From: Adiantum capillus-veneris
Lineage: Eukaryota; Streptophyta; Polypodiopsida; Polypodiales; Pteridaceae
Reading direction: 5' to 3'
Length of the DNA stretch: 64,000 nt
NCBI GenBank assembly: GCA_014529385.2
Contig: CM043955.1
Span: forward strand, 135,978,108 to 136,042,107
Shown one piece after another: positions 37,027-48,777 of the stretch. The notes under the pieces were generated by a model. That model searched no databases, was not told the origin of the DNA, and saw only the letters and a program-made list of their open reading frames with translations. Numbering within the stretch: position 1 is the stretch's first letter; every line of letters begins with the position of its first letter. The position numbers and the translations under genes were made by a program.

Positions 37027-37787
37027 TGTTAGGAAATAAGACGTAGCTAAATAGATAATTGAGTAGATTACTTAATGGAGAGAGACAGATTTATATACAC
37101 GAGATTATAGAGTAGAGAGAGAGAGAGAGAGAGAGAGTACACACGATATACTTGGTTCACCCAATGTGGGCTACGTCCACGGGAAAGCAGCCACTCAATG
37201 GCTTTAGTACTTCAAAACAAGAAGTAGTTTACAAAGGGATTATACCCTTAATGGAGCTCCCGCCTTGCTTCACTCTCACCACCTCACACTCACCTTGTTG
37301 CATCAACTTCACACTATGAAATGTGTGTAGAAATGGCCTCCTTTAATAGGCCAAAAGGGCTGCCCTCACTTATGAGAGACAGCCATGTGTAGCCGCCCTT
37401 GTGCGAATAAGTCCAAATCGGACCCTCCAATCCGCCCATGTGTGGCCGCCCTTGAGAAGACAAGTCCGCTTTTGAATTCGGCCACCGGCCACCGGCCATT
37501 GACTTCTGACCACCGGCCAACCGACCGGTTGTTTTCCGACCACTTTCCGACCGTCGTTTGGCCATAATATTCCGGCGAAAAAGAATATTCTGGAGGGAAA
37601 AAAAAGTCTCGGGGGCCTCCGTTCCCGAGGCCTTTAAAGTTGCCCCTGATTCTTGTCCGTGAAAGTTTTGGTTTCCGGTGAGTGATTTTCCTTCACGCAT
37701 GATGGCTTCTCCTCATAATGGGGGCCTTACAAATGTGCGCTTTTACCACAGAAAATTACAAGGGTAAATCAGGCTCCATACTTAACA
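37027..37787 (-). repeat. 5' LTR of inner copia element
   Basis: TG...CA bounded (plus-strand view), followed on the outside by the target duplication GAAGG. Confidence 0.95.
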
Positions 37788-38015
37788 GAAGGGGCCTCGC
37801 GCAGTGAAAAAAATTTTAGGGGTTTTTCGCACAAGTTTCTGAACAGGTCTCCAAAGTGCACTGTACAGAGATTTACTGTACAAGTATAGTGGTTGTATGT
37901 ACGCTTGATTGTCGACACTCGTTGAGTGTAGAAAGCGTTACAGGTACCACGATAGCAGGTTCAGCAAATTTGAAGGTTTTTGCAGATTGCAGCTATTTTG
38001 TCTTAGTGCTTCAAG

Positions 38016-41000
38016 ATGTCTGACGGTTTCAGTCAGATTGTTACTGAGAAGCTTGAGAAAAATAACTACCTTGCATGGAAGTTCAGAATAACAAATTTCC
38101 TAAAAGGAAAAGGTTATTGGGACTATGTAGAAGGAGACAATGAACAGGAACCAGAGATTCCCGAGGCAAATGCTACAGCAGAACAAAGGAAAGCTTTGAG
38201 GGACTGGCAACAAGGCCAGAGCAAAGTGATGTATTGGCTTTCTATGAGCATCACCGATGTCATGATGGGCTATCTACAGGATGCTGAAACCCCCGCCATT
38301 GCATGGAGAAACTTAGGCAGAGTGTTCGAGGTGAACACCAAGGCCAGGAAGCTTCAACTAAAGTCGGAGCTAAATCAGGTTAAGAGGAACAACCTCTCAA
38401 TCAATGATTATGCCTTGAAGATCAAGAGTATCATTGAGGCTCTTGGATCTATTAAAGTCTCAGTGGAAGACGATGACATTGTCCGTGCATGCTTGGATGG
38501 TCTAGGAGATGAGTATGTACATTTTAGGTCTTCCATGAATACAAGAGACGACATCCCCGTGTTCCAAGATTTGATTTCTATGCTTATTCTTGAGGAGAAG
38601 AACCTTGACACATCTTCTTCTCATGGCAGAAATAATTCTGAACAGTCCTTCTATTCTAACTCCAACAGAGGTAGAGGTAGAGGTCGTGGTCGAGGCCCAA
38701 GGGGTTGCAGGGGCCAATTTCTAGAAGTTCAATCAAATCAAAACAATACAGGTGGCAGGGGAAACCAATCTCAAGGCTGGGGGAGTCAAAGAGGTCGTGG
38801 TGCAGGATCAAACAGGCAGCAACATACTCCAGATAGAAGATAATGTTGGACTTGTGGTGAAAGAGGTCACATGTCACGTGACTGTCCAAAGGGAAAAGCA
38901 AGTGGAAAGAGAGAACAGGGCAACTATGCATCTACTAGCAGAGATGCAGATGACAGCAAAAACGAGCGCATGTTTGTTATGCAGCATGTAATGAATACAA
39001 TGACTGCAGAGAATTCCACCCAAGATGATGTTTGGTATGTGGATGCAGGTGCCTCTAATCACATGACGTCTCGTGGAGAGTGGTTTAGAGATATGCGCAA
39101 ACCAGATGTGTCAGGCTATGTGCAGACAGGAGATGACACAGCTCACCCCATTGCTCATGTAGGGGACATACCTCTAAATACAAAGAGTGGGAAATCAAAG
39201 TACTTAGCAGATGTACTTCATGTCCCAAACATTACAAAGAATCTTGTTTCTGTTGGACAAATGGTTGAGCAGGGTTTGCAGGTTCGCTTCAATCCAAATG
39301 GTTGTTATGTAGAAGATTTTCAGAATGGGTGTAAGCTGATCACAGAGGGCAAATGTGTGGGCAGAATGTTTACGCTGAATGTAGACATGCCTGAGGTAAA
39401 AGCTGCATTATTTGCACAGGGCACAGGTGTTGTGGCTGATGTTGACATTTGGCACAAACGCATTGGCCATGTCAATGAGCAGAGATTGCGCAGCATGCAA
39501 TCAAAACAGATTGTAAAAGGTTTGCCCAAATTCAAGGTGGATGGTATGCATAAAGTGTGTGCAGCATGCCAGTTTGGAAAACAGTCAAAGGGCTCATTTC
39601 CACATGAGCGCAATGTATGTAAAAAGCCACTTGAGGTGGTGCACACAGATGTTTGGGGTCCAACCGATACTGCAAGTATACATGGTTGCAAGTATTATGT
39701 CTCTTTCATTGATGACCATACAAGGAAAGTATGGGTCTACTTCATGCGTAACAAAAGTGAAGTGTTTGGTCACTTTCAAGACTTCAAAGTCATGATTGAG
39801 AAGGAGACAGATATGCAAATCAAGACATTGAGGTCAGATGGAGGGGGAGAGTACTTCTCCAATGATTTTTCAGATTTTCTACGAATGCATGGTATACGCA
39901 GGCAGTTTACATGCAGATATACTCCACAACAGAATGGGATCGCAGAAAGGAAAAACAGGCACATTGCAGAGGTTGCACGTGCATTGATGAATGAGAAGAA
40001 CATGCCTCATCATTTCTGGGCTGAAGCCGTAAATACAGCTGTGTACATTATGAACAGGACACCTACAGCTGCGGTGCATGATGTAACACCTGAGGAAAAG
40101 TTTACAGGTACAAAGCCTGATTTGGCACACTTGAAAGTGTTTGGCTGCATAGCTTACGTGCATGTACTAGATGAGTTGCGTAGGAAATTGGATCCTAAAG
40201 CAGAAAAATGTATTATTGTGGGATATTCCCTTGAACAAAAGGGGTACAAGTGCTACAATCCTACTACACGAGAATTACGAGTGAGCAGAGATGTAGTCTT
40301 TGATGAGATGAGCAGCTGGTACAGTAATGCACATGGCACTATTGGGACTGACGTAAAAGATGATGTGGTTGTACAAAATGTGAGGCCACAGTCACAAGTT
40401 TTGAGTGGACCACAAGAGTCCTCTTCTCGTGGCTCTGTTGAGAAACCATGGAATGGTAGACTACGTACGCAGGTTACTCCACCAACAGGTACAGGGAATG
40501 TATCACGAAAAGGAATGGAAAAGGTTGATGAACCTCCCTTTATGGCTGATGTATCATCAAGTTTTTCACATGTAGACATGGATTCAGATGGTTCTGAACA
40601 AAGTCTTGATGAGGAATTTGGAATTCCGGCTGTCAGGACACCTGGTGTAAGGAAAGTACAAGAAGATGCTAGAGGGCAAAGGAGTGACCCAGGACCGCGC
40701 AGATCTAATAGTCAGAAATCCAGTTCAGAAATTGACTTATGATGGGTATCTAGCGCATCACCAAGCCTACATGGCTAAGGTGATACAGGATGTGGAGCCC
40801 ACATGTTTTGAGGATGCAGTTGGAAATGTGCATTGGGATGATGCAATGAATGAAGAGATGGCTGCATTGGAAGCAAACGACACATGGGAGTTGGTGCCAT
40901 TTCCAAGTGGCAAGAAAGCTATTGGCTGTAAATGGGTGTATAAAACCAAGCATAAGGCTGATGGTAACATTGAGCGTCACAAGGCAAGGCTGGTCCCAAA

Positions 41001-41880
41001 GGGTTATGCACAGACGTATGGCATAGACTATGAGGAGACCTTTGCTCCAGTGGCAAAGATGACGACTGTGAGAGCTGTCATAGCAAGTGGCTGCATCTAG
41101 AGGATGGATTATGCATCAAATGGATGTAAAGAATGCCTTCTTGAATGGTGAGTTGCAAGAGGAAGTGTATATGGATCAGCCACCTGGTTATGTCGATCCA
41201 GGTTACCCAGATTATGTATTCAGACTTCTCAAAGCTTTGTATGGTTTGAAGCAGGGCTCTAGAGCATGGTATGACAGGATTACCAAGTATCTTGTCAGTA
41301 TTGGTTTTAGGAGAGCTCATGCTGATCATTCACTCTATGTACGTGAGAGTGATGTGGGGATTATGGTCATTACCATATATGTAGATGACCTTATTATTGT
41401 TGGTGACAATGCTATGGAGATTGACCATGTGAAGGGTCTTCTCAAACAGGAGTTTGAAATGAAAGATTTAGGCGAGTTGCGCTACTTTCTTGGCATTGAG
41501 GTGATCAGGACTCCAGAGGGTGTATGGCTATCACAGAGACAGTATGCTTTGGACATGCTGTCAAAGTATGGTATGGCTGATTGTAAGCCAATTTCTATTC
41601 CCTTGGATGTAAATGCAAAGCTGAGTGCAGAGAAGGGTGATGTTGTTGAGGATGTCAACATGTACAGGAAGATTGTGGGTAGTCTAATCTACTTGACTAT
41701 CACGAGGCCAGACTTGAGCTACACAGTAGGCTTGGAGAGTCAGTTCATGCAACTTCCGAGGAAGCCACATTTGGATGGAGCAGATAGCGGATATCTTTAC
41801 CAAGGCCCTCGGAGCTGAGAAGCTTCAACGTTTCCGGACTATGCTTGGACTCTGCGACATGCAGAGCTCGAGGGGGAGTG
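38016..41880 (+). pseudogene. Outer copia gag-pol polyprotein, stop, frameshifts and RNase H deletion
   Basis: Starts MSDGFSQIVTEKLEKNNYLA at 38016. UBN2-like gag ends at a TAA (38841-38843) directly before the zinc knuckle CWTCGERGHMSRDC, which stays in frame. Protease DAGASNHMTS is near 39043; GAG-pre-integrase (WHKRIGHVNEQR; CQFGKQSKGSF); integrase HTDVWGP (39643), RSDGGGEYF and NGIAERKN (39933). A +1 shift near 40700 leads to RT (WELVPFPSGKKAIGCKWVYK; HKARLVPKGYAQ). A second shift near 41090 leads to MDVKNAFLNGELQEEVYMDQ and YVDDLIIVGD (about 41380). After LPRKPHLD (about 41770) the sequence jumps to IADIFTKALGAEKLQRFRTM in another frame: essentially all of RNase H is deleted. The TAA between gag and knuckle could in principle limit Pol output, but with the other lesions decay is simpler. 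Confidence 0.93.
41864..41878 (+). other. Polypurine tract of outer copia
   Basis: GAGCTCGAGGGGGAG directly before the 3' LTR, where plus-strand DNA synthesis would be primed. Confidence 0.85.
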
Positions 41881-42200
41881 TTGAGATGTCGAGCTCTACA
41901 CCTTGAGCTGGCATCCACTACGGGTCTTGGCCGCTTACGGCATTTACTCACTGGCGCGTTAGGTGACCGACATGGAGGATCTCTGCCAGTGATTCTACAG
42001 TTGGACTACACTTATAGTGCCAGCATAGGACGCTTCTAGCGAGTTCACACTTAGTGACCGCATGTACATATGTGCTACTTTTCAGCTTTAGCACTTAGTC
42101 ATTTTGTACTCTCTTTTCTGTGAAGAAGAAGAAGAAGCTTTCCATCTCTGTGTGCTTTGTGCTTGTCTTGTGTAGCTCTCTTGCATCCTCATTCTTTACA
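41879..42200 (+). repeat. 3' LTR of outer copia element
   Basis: Same length and ends as 32043-32364; followed by TTTAG. Confidence 0.95.
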
Positions 42201-42205
42201 TTTAG

Positions 42206-42515
42206 CACATAACATAGCTAGAAAACTGCCGGCAGCATTTTGGCAGCAGAACCATATCCCCGAAAAAATATCCCAGAGTCACACTGGCTCCCATAATCAA
42301 AGTCACAACCATAATCCATGAAGGATCTCAGGACTTGACCATAAACCATATTCCATATTGAATAGACTCCCACTTAGAGTGCGACATATCCACTGTCATC
42401 AAAATGAGCCCACACACATGGCCCTTAGGACGTGAACTTTTTATGCATAAAATAAGTCTGACCAACAACAAATTATGATATCAAAATCCAATTTTGACAA
42501 TATCCAATCATGCAT
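42206..42515 (-). repeat. LTR-like repeat, copy B, right part
   Basis: Resumes the homology to copy A (CACATAACATAG against CACATAGCATGG at 23590). It continues through ACCATAATCCATGA and TTTTATGCATAAAATAA to CCAATTTTGACAAT, then diverges. Confidence 0.7.
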
Positions 42516-43607
42516 AAGTGATGCACTACAAATCAGCTGACAAGCTCTTCTACAAAGTTGTAGAGCTTGAAAAGGACTTCATATTGATAAAACAAGTTTT
42601 TATGAGCAAAACCGTGACTTGCTATCGATTTGTCGTGAATTGAGCGTGGTGATTCTCTCTTTCTTTGAGCTCGTAGAAAGCTCAATCTTTCCTGTTGTAG
42701 CTTGTGGAGTTTAGACCCTTGCCACTTGGATATGTGAACTCTATGTGCCGAGCTCACAATGCCTCCATAGCCATGGAAGCTCCGAGCATCAATCCGTTGC
42801 CGATGGGAAGCTCGCTAGGAAGAGGGAAACGCCGGGAGAGGAATATTGCAACTCAGATACCACTTAAAAAGTACGCTTGCGCGGATATGTGAGTGCAGTT
42901 CTATGTGAGGATGGAAAGCAGGAAGTGGATAAAGCACAAAGAGTGAGTTATCCTCTCTCGTTCTTTATCCTATATTCAAGTAAAGAATAAGTATTTAGTA
43001 ATGATGGATTAGTAATGGACATCCACTTGTACAACTACCTCCCCATTCAATTACCTGTGTATCCTTGTTGATTGCCCATGTTTATCTTTCTTGGCAGTAG
43101 TCTCCCTTGACTTGAGAAGGTGATGCTCCAGCCTTATCAAGGAAGGCTCTTAAATCCCCAACTTGCAGGCATGCAAACAACCATCCCCTCCCGCATAATC
43201 ACTTTTCCTCTTGCCTTTTTTTATTTTTTGTTATTAATGCATGCCATTTGAAATGCAAGAATGTGGTGCCCCTGTCCAGTGTATTCCATGTAAACCCTAG
43301 CACGCGCCCATCAATTCGCCACGTGGATGATGGATCACATCTCATTTCCAGCCCCACTTCAGCCTTTCAAAAGTTGTCATCACATATAGTCTTGAGGCAT
43401 TCCAAGGATGCATGCACAAGGTTCATGATGGATCATACAAGAGATTGGATAATATGACACCCAACAAAAGAAAAAACGCAAACCAGTAAAGAGTGCCTCT
43501 ATAAATAATAAAGGTGCTTGTTTATTGATTTTAAAATTGCAAGCGGTCCTATATTCTAAAGCGTGCTCGTAAATTCAGGTTTTTGAGGCTACCTTAACAT
43601 TGACTGC

Positions 43608-43664
<57 letters not shown>

Positions 43665-44879
43665 TTGTTGGCCACTCGAATGGCGGTGTTAAAGTACCTT
43701 AGAGCCGAGTCCCCCATGAGATCAAGGGTATTAGTGGTATGTAGTTTATGGAGTGGTTCCGCATCAATTGTAAATATGAGGGAGAAACCTAAGCATTTTG
43801 AGCGTTTACTAATTCAGGACACTGCATTAAAAAAGTGAGTCCCAAGAAATCACGCGTTTGATCTTCTTTTCCATTGGTTAGTTTCAGCCTTAAAACTCTT
43901 AATACAAGTGAAAATGTTTGTATTTGCAACACTACGATTTTTGAGGTGTGTTGCGTGGATACGACTAAAAATCTTTATAAAAGTTGTGTGACAATGTTTG
44001 AGTGATTATATTAATAACATTAATGCTGCCATTGCATAGCGAGACCCGGTATGCTATAGTAGCCTCTAACGCTACTCCGTCCAAAATTTCAAAGGTGCAA
44101 CCATGAGAAATAGCACATAGAGACGGAGAGCAGTGTTATAGAGGGTGTTATTTAGCAGCATTATTGTATGGGAGACGGAGAGTAGTGTTAAAGAGGGCAT
44201 TGTGGCAGCATTCTAATCATACAACGGCTTAAACCTAAGTGCACTTCAAAAACTTCAGAGCAGCATTTTGGAATGTTTCAAGGTTATGAATGCTTGCCAG
44301 CAATTATTGCTTCACAATGCTCCAATGATGCATACACAGATCACCGCATTAGGAGGCATGCCCTCGCCATGCCATGACATTATATACCACGGGATCTTAA
44401 TGACCCTTGGGCGGTGGGATCAACGGTGAGCAACCAATTGCACGCATTTGGAAGCGTCAGTGCATTGACCTGCCCCCCTCACAAATGTGGTTTTGAACCC
44501 CTATCTTCCCGCTGGAGCCTGGTGCCGGCATGGATTTCCTTGTCCCCCTTGCCACTTCATTTCGCTATAAAGTAACCCGATCCAGGCAAAAGTAAACTCA
44601 AACAAACACAACGGCTGCCGCCCGTCACGGGAATTGTGCCTCAGTTCACCAAGGTCGATCGCACCGCTCGGGGTTCATTCAAGACCCCGTCCGTAGTATT
44701 TAGTGTTGAGGTTCGTGATAGAAGTATTATGTGTCCCAACTTATTGCTGCATATCAGACGGCGCACTGCCCATATGTAGCTTTGATGGTCATATAAAGTG
44801 TATTTCATAGCCTGTGGCCGTAAAACTGATGGAAGAAAGCCTGCTATTTCTACTCCAAGAGAGAACAGCATAAGCAGCA
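42516..44879. other. Non-coding stretch with small repeats
   Basis: No gene supported. It may begin with more LTR sequence. At about 44120-44215 a 50-60 bp unit (GAGACGGAGAG, GTGTTA, AGAGGG, GCAGCATT) occurs twice in tandem. Confidence 0.4.
43611..43664. repeat. Compound (GT)15(GA)12 microsatellite
   Basis: GT run 43611-43640 passing directly into a GA run to 43664. The same GT-then-GA arrangement recurs at 45715-45766. Confidence 0.97.
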
Positions 44880-45345
44880 GGACACTGCCTAAGGAGAGTA
44901 CCATACTTGAAGACACATGTCCACAAAAGTTTTAGCCAATCCCAAAACAACTCATCTTGAGTGTAGTCCATAATTTGCTGTCCTGATCAGATATTGCAAC
45001 AGACAGCTTCACAAGATTGGAGCTTTGCCAGAGGCGCATTATGCATGAGGAATTGAACCACGATTGGCAAGCCCGTCCACCAGGGCATTCCCGAGTCCCA
45101 TGCAACCTCTGCAAAACCTGCTCATGGTGTTTGTGTTAAGGGCTCATACATGTCAACTAGAGTACTACATAGCACAACATGATGCTCATATAACCCCTGC
45201 CTCAATATCAGACCAAGGAGGAGAACTCGTGAAAAGGGAGCTTTGCTAGGACACTTCAGCACCACAACTGGCATACATGTACAGAGACTATGACCCAGCA
45301 CAATGTGCAACACCTGCCTTGAAAATGTGCTCATTATGGCCAAAA
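44880..45345 (-). pseudogene. Decayed PPR (pentatricopeptide repeat) gene fragment
   Basis: The minus strand carries several pieces in different frames that match the PPR helix signature LVDMYAxCG: LYMYASCGAEV, then EHHVVLCSTLVDMYE (about 45150-45180), then LGNALVDGLANRGSIPHA, then VVLGLAKTFVDMC further down. Frames change and stops intervene, so this is a relic. Intact PPR proteins act in organelle RNA editing or processing; this one cannot. The match is to a short degenerate motif, but four hits in order make chance less likely. Confidence 0.45.
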
Positions 45346-45713
45346 TTTAGGCTCAAGTTGAAGACACCAACTGTGCTGCAGAACAAGGCAGTGCGACTGC
45401 TGCTACAAAATCCTTGGTTGTTGGTTGTGAGTACAAGCCCCTCTTCATCACTTACAGTAGATCCGCCCCTGTATAATTAATTTTCTTGTTGAACCACTAA
45501 CATCTGTATAAGGCCAAAATCAAATGTGATGTACCATTAACGTCTGCAAGAGGCCAAAATGACCTATGAGGCCAAGAAATATGACCCTCGTGTGTAATAC
45601 ACATCTAGAACAAAAAAAGTACAAGGATGAGGAAGATGCAGTACATACATCATGTCACAAAAGGGAGAGAGGGGAAGGGGCAATTTGGGATCGAACTATA
45701 GATGGAGGGTACA

Positions 45714-45714
<1 letters not shown>

Positions 45715-45766
<52 letters not shown>
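45715..45766. repeat. Compound (TG)16(AG)10 microsatellite
   Basis: TG run followed directly by an AG run, 2.1 kb from the similar locus at 43611-43664. Confidence 0.97.
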
Positions 45767-45811
45767 TCACAGCAGAAAGCAAGAATTGCTCATTGGTACA
45801 CCCTCAACTGT

Positions 45812-46323
45812 TTAGGCATCATGTGATGTAGCTATCTTTCCATTCCGTCCTTTACAATCTCTGGATTTCATATCAGATATAAACCTTTTAAAAAGCTTTA
45901 TCACCCATGTCCTGCTTTTGGTCATGCATTCAAGTCGAACATCCTGGCATATTTTTGCATGTATCAGTTCAAGGTCTGACACTCCAAGCCCATTTGTACG
46001 TGTCACAAACCGCTTCTTCAATTTTTCAATATAACTTGCAGACACAGCTGCCTTAGGGTGATCAGGGTCCAACACCGGACTTTGTTCATGGCCGAAATCC
46101 ATCGGATCTTTTCCACCCAAATCAGGAGAGCTTGGTGTAGCAGGTGGTTGCTGCTCCTTTTCATTATCTGCATTTGCTGGATTCGACCACTCTTTGGGTC
46201 CATCCACTTCCATGTGGACTGCAGGAGAGTCAGGGTCTTCTGTGGTTTTCTCTGCGAGATCTATGTTAAGGTCAATAGAATTTATGCTCCGTGTTTGGGC
46301 AAAAACACCAGCTTCAGTATCAC
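45812..46323 (-). CDS. ATAD2-like bromodomain AAA protein, last coding exon
   Basis: A strong acceptor (TTTTTTATTACAG) ends at 46324. The exon opens GDTEAGVFAQTRSINSIDLN and runs without a stop for 170 codons to TAA at 45812-45814. It is acidic and proline-rich at first, then LKKRFVTRTNGLGVSDLELI, HAKICQDV and a basic end. The LKKRFV...GVSDLELIHAKI pattern is like the C-terminal helical region of plant ATAD2-type proteins. Phase supports linkage: exon 54122-54386 ends with one base of a codon and this exon supplies the other two (G+GT, Gly). The joining intron would be 7.8 kb. A separate gene is possible but would need its own start. Confidence 0.6.
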
Positions 46324-47149
46324 CTGTAATAAAAAAGACAATTGTGATCACAATCTTAGACAATCAAAAAACCCACTTTCAGCCAGCTGGAATATTTCCA
46401 CAAGTATTTAAGTGTGATTTTAAGTTTGTGTGTTGAGAATTTTACCCTCTCTCAGCTTCTACGCTTCATTCACCTTCACACACCTTCCTCATCCAAATTA
46501 CAAAACGTCCAAATCCAATGACAAAACGTTTTCAAGTTCAAATTTCTTGGCTTCTTCAAACATGTCGCAATTACAATCCCTTTTGCAAATTCGTCAATGG
46601 GCAACACTGCTAGCTGAATGCTCAGTCTGAACATGACCATATGATCTACTGTTGTCACTGGTGTACCTAGTGGCAAATCTTGTCATGGTTTAGCGTGGTG
46701 TACCTGTGTCTGAATTCGCCATGTCCCTGTGCATATCAACCCACACGCTAAGCTTAATCTCCAAGATGGATCCCAATATCTTGGCCAGTGTGTGAAAAGC
46801 CATAACAGTCTCTAGTTGCTCAGGAAAAATGGATTTCCACACTTCAAAAAAGTGGGATTATGGTGCGGTCACAAAATTTACAAAAAAAATCCCTCACATA
46901 ACGCTTTGTTAAACATATTCACCACTGATTTGAGAGCAAAGGTGAAGATAATGGAATATATGGTGCAAAAGAAATTGGATCATTTGCCTGGTACTTCTGG
47001 ATCGTGGAAATCGAAAATGAGAAAGTGGATAAGGGTAAAGATCAGCCGCTCGGCCATACTCAATGGCATTGCCAAATGGCCATCATCAAAAAGGTCTACA
47101 TGTTACCCACTGCCAGTTGTTAGGTTTATGGGCTTTATCCTATGCTTGT

Positions 47150-47689
47150 GTGTAGCACCTCTGTCTATTTTCTCAAGAGACAGAAGACCTACGTTTTCAA
47201 CCCATTAAACCAGCATTTTCAGATCAGCCATTAACCCCATGAGAACCCGTAGCACCTGTTGCAGATCCTCGCCGTCACGACCCCAGCACCCAGATCAGCC
47301 TAGCGTTTTCAGTTCTCAATACAAACTAGCCAGCATTTTGCAGATTCAGCCCAGATCAGCCAGCGTTTTCTGTTTTCAGCATTAAGCAGTCAGCATTTTT
47401 GCGGTCCTCAGCCTTGCAGGCCTCGGCGGTAGCAAATCAGCCCTTGGCATCAATAGCACATCCACAGCAACAGATCTTACCATTTTCAGATTTCAGCCAT
47501 TGTCATCCTCGTCGTCGACATCATCGTTGTCGTCGGCATCGTCCTCGTCGTCGTCGACATCATCGTCATCAAGTCCCACAACATCTAGAAGCATTGTACC
47601 AGACTTTGTGCAATCTAAAGCAAATACCTCTCTAGCAATAGAGAGGGAGGCCCTTGGAGGGGGGTCTAGGATCCCATCTAGTGTCGTCT

Positions 47690-47743
<54 letters not shown>

Positions 47744-47917
47744 GCACTCTCGCACTCACTCACAGTTTGCATTCCACTCTCTTGTTTTGGTCATTGCACA
47801 TTCTCTCATTAAGTCAAGGAAGGCTCTCCCTTCCCGTCAGTATTAACAAGAACCTTGAGCATCACTGATCACTCATCTTGAGCCATACACCATCATTCAC
47901 TTCCACTGCACATTACA
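47150..47917 (+). repeat. LTR fragment or solo LTR, AGCGTTTTCAG family
   Basis: The right half parallels the end of the LTR at 60458-61200: a CGTCGTCG-rich stretch, GTGTCGTCTCTTTTCTC, GGAAGGCTCTCCCTTCCCGT, ACCTTGAGCA, CATCTTGAGC, CACTTCC and an end in TTACA. No primer site follows and no clear target duplication was found; the left border is a guess. Confidence 0.45.
47691..47742. repeat. (TC)n microsatellite inside LTR fragment
   Basis: Uninterrupted TC/CT repeat; the related LTR at 61.0 kb has only a short version (TTCTCTCTCTATCTCTC). Confidence 0.95.
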
Positions 47918-48777
47918 ACCTACACTACAGCTTGCCACAGAACTCATTCCCCAGGAGTGGTGCAGTGACAAAGAGTGGTGTTGGGAGCTCATCTGCGGCC
48001 TAACAATCTGGTTCACTTGGCGGGCCCTCTGCTTTCGCATCTTCGAGGCTTGGCATGTTCCATCAGCAGAGACTATTCACGACTTCAGGCCAGAGTTGAT
48101 ACACACATCTCAGGGGTCAGTTTGAAAGACTTATGGGCAACTCCGGCCGCATGCGGGAGCGCCGAGACGCTTTCTTGCGACTTTGGCACCCAGGGCCTTT
48201 CTTCACCATGGTTCACGGTGAGTCTAGATGGCACTACTAGCCACCAGTGTGGCTTTTTCCTCCTCCCGTCTCGTGATCTAGCCCTCATTGTACATAATTT
48301 TTCTCATTGGGAGAGTCTCCCCATGTTTCTGTTGTAGCCCTCTCTCGTAGAGGTGGTTTGTACCCTATGGGCGCTAGAGAAGGCAAAAGAGGCAGAAAAA
48401 GTAGTATCTACAACACCTCTTCTCAGTAGTACCCAGCAGCCATCAACATTTTCAACCAGCCTTGGCGTTTTCCCTCAACCTCTCCCACCAGTATTTTTCA
48501 TCCCTAAGCACCCTGAATTCAGCGATCAACCCTTGTGGATCAGTAGCGTTTTCAAATCAGCCAAGAGGAGGTACCCCAACATCTAGCACCCCTTGCGTTT
48601 TGGCTTGACTCCTGCCTAGCTCAGCGTAGGGATCATTAGGACCTCCATGTCCTTAGCACCCAAGTACCTTCAGTACTCAAAAGTACCCACAGTACCAAGC
48701 ACCAGCAGTACCCAAGTACCCGCAATACCCAACACTTAGCCTCTCAAGTACCAAGCATCCATCGCAGTATCCCTCAG

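Larger units (their letters stand above)
32455..37787 (-). mobile_element. Ty1/copia element (inner), nested in the leader of the outer copia
   Basis: LTRs at 32455-33204 and 37027-37787 (about 750 and 761 bp) read TGTTAAG...CTAACA on the minus strand, with target duplication GAAGG at 32450-32454 and 37788-37792. Next to the right LTR is TGATATCAGAGC (37013-37024), one mismatch from the tRNA-Met primer site. Next to the left LTR is the purine tract AAGTGGGAGA on the minus strand. The protein is of the Tnt1-like copia type. One in-frame stop and one internal deletion inactivate it. By eye about 27 substitutions plus small indels separate the two LTRs. Confidence 0.95.
32043..42200 (+). mobile_element. 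Ty1/copia element (outer), structurally complete ends, with nested insertion
   Basis: Identical-length 322-bp LTRs (32043-32364 and 41879-42200) start TGTTGAGATG and end TTCTTTACA. A perfect 5-bp target duplication TTTAG lies at 32038-32042 and 42201-42205. A perfect tRNA-Met primer site follows the left LTR and a purine tract precedes the right one. The LTRs differ at about five positions by my count. Another copia element (32455-37787) sits in its leader between primer site and gag. Without that insert the element is about 4.8 kb, normal for copia. Its polyprotein is broken (see 38016-41880), so it is not autonomous. Confidence 0.95.

Noticed and set aside
44641-44916. Minus-strand frame starting MSSSMVLSLGSVLLLMLFSL, like a signal peptide
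   Set aside because: It lies next to the PPR relic in a shifted frame and has no following domain; hydrophobicity alone is weak evidence.
46816-47208. 130-codon plus-strand frame
   Set aside because: No motif, and it runs into an LTR fragment; judged chance.
47493-47759. Minus-strand frame rich in Asp and Glu-Arg repeats
   Set aside because: Product of the GTC-rich tract and TC microsatellite in an LTR piece.
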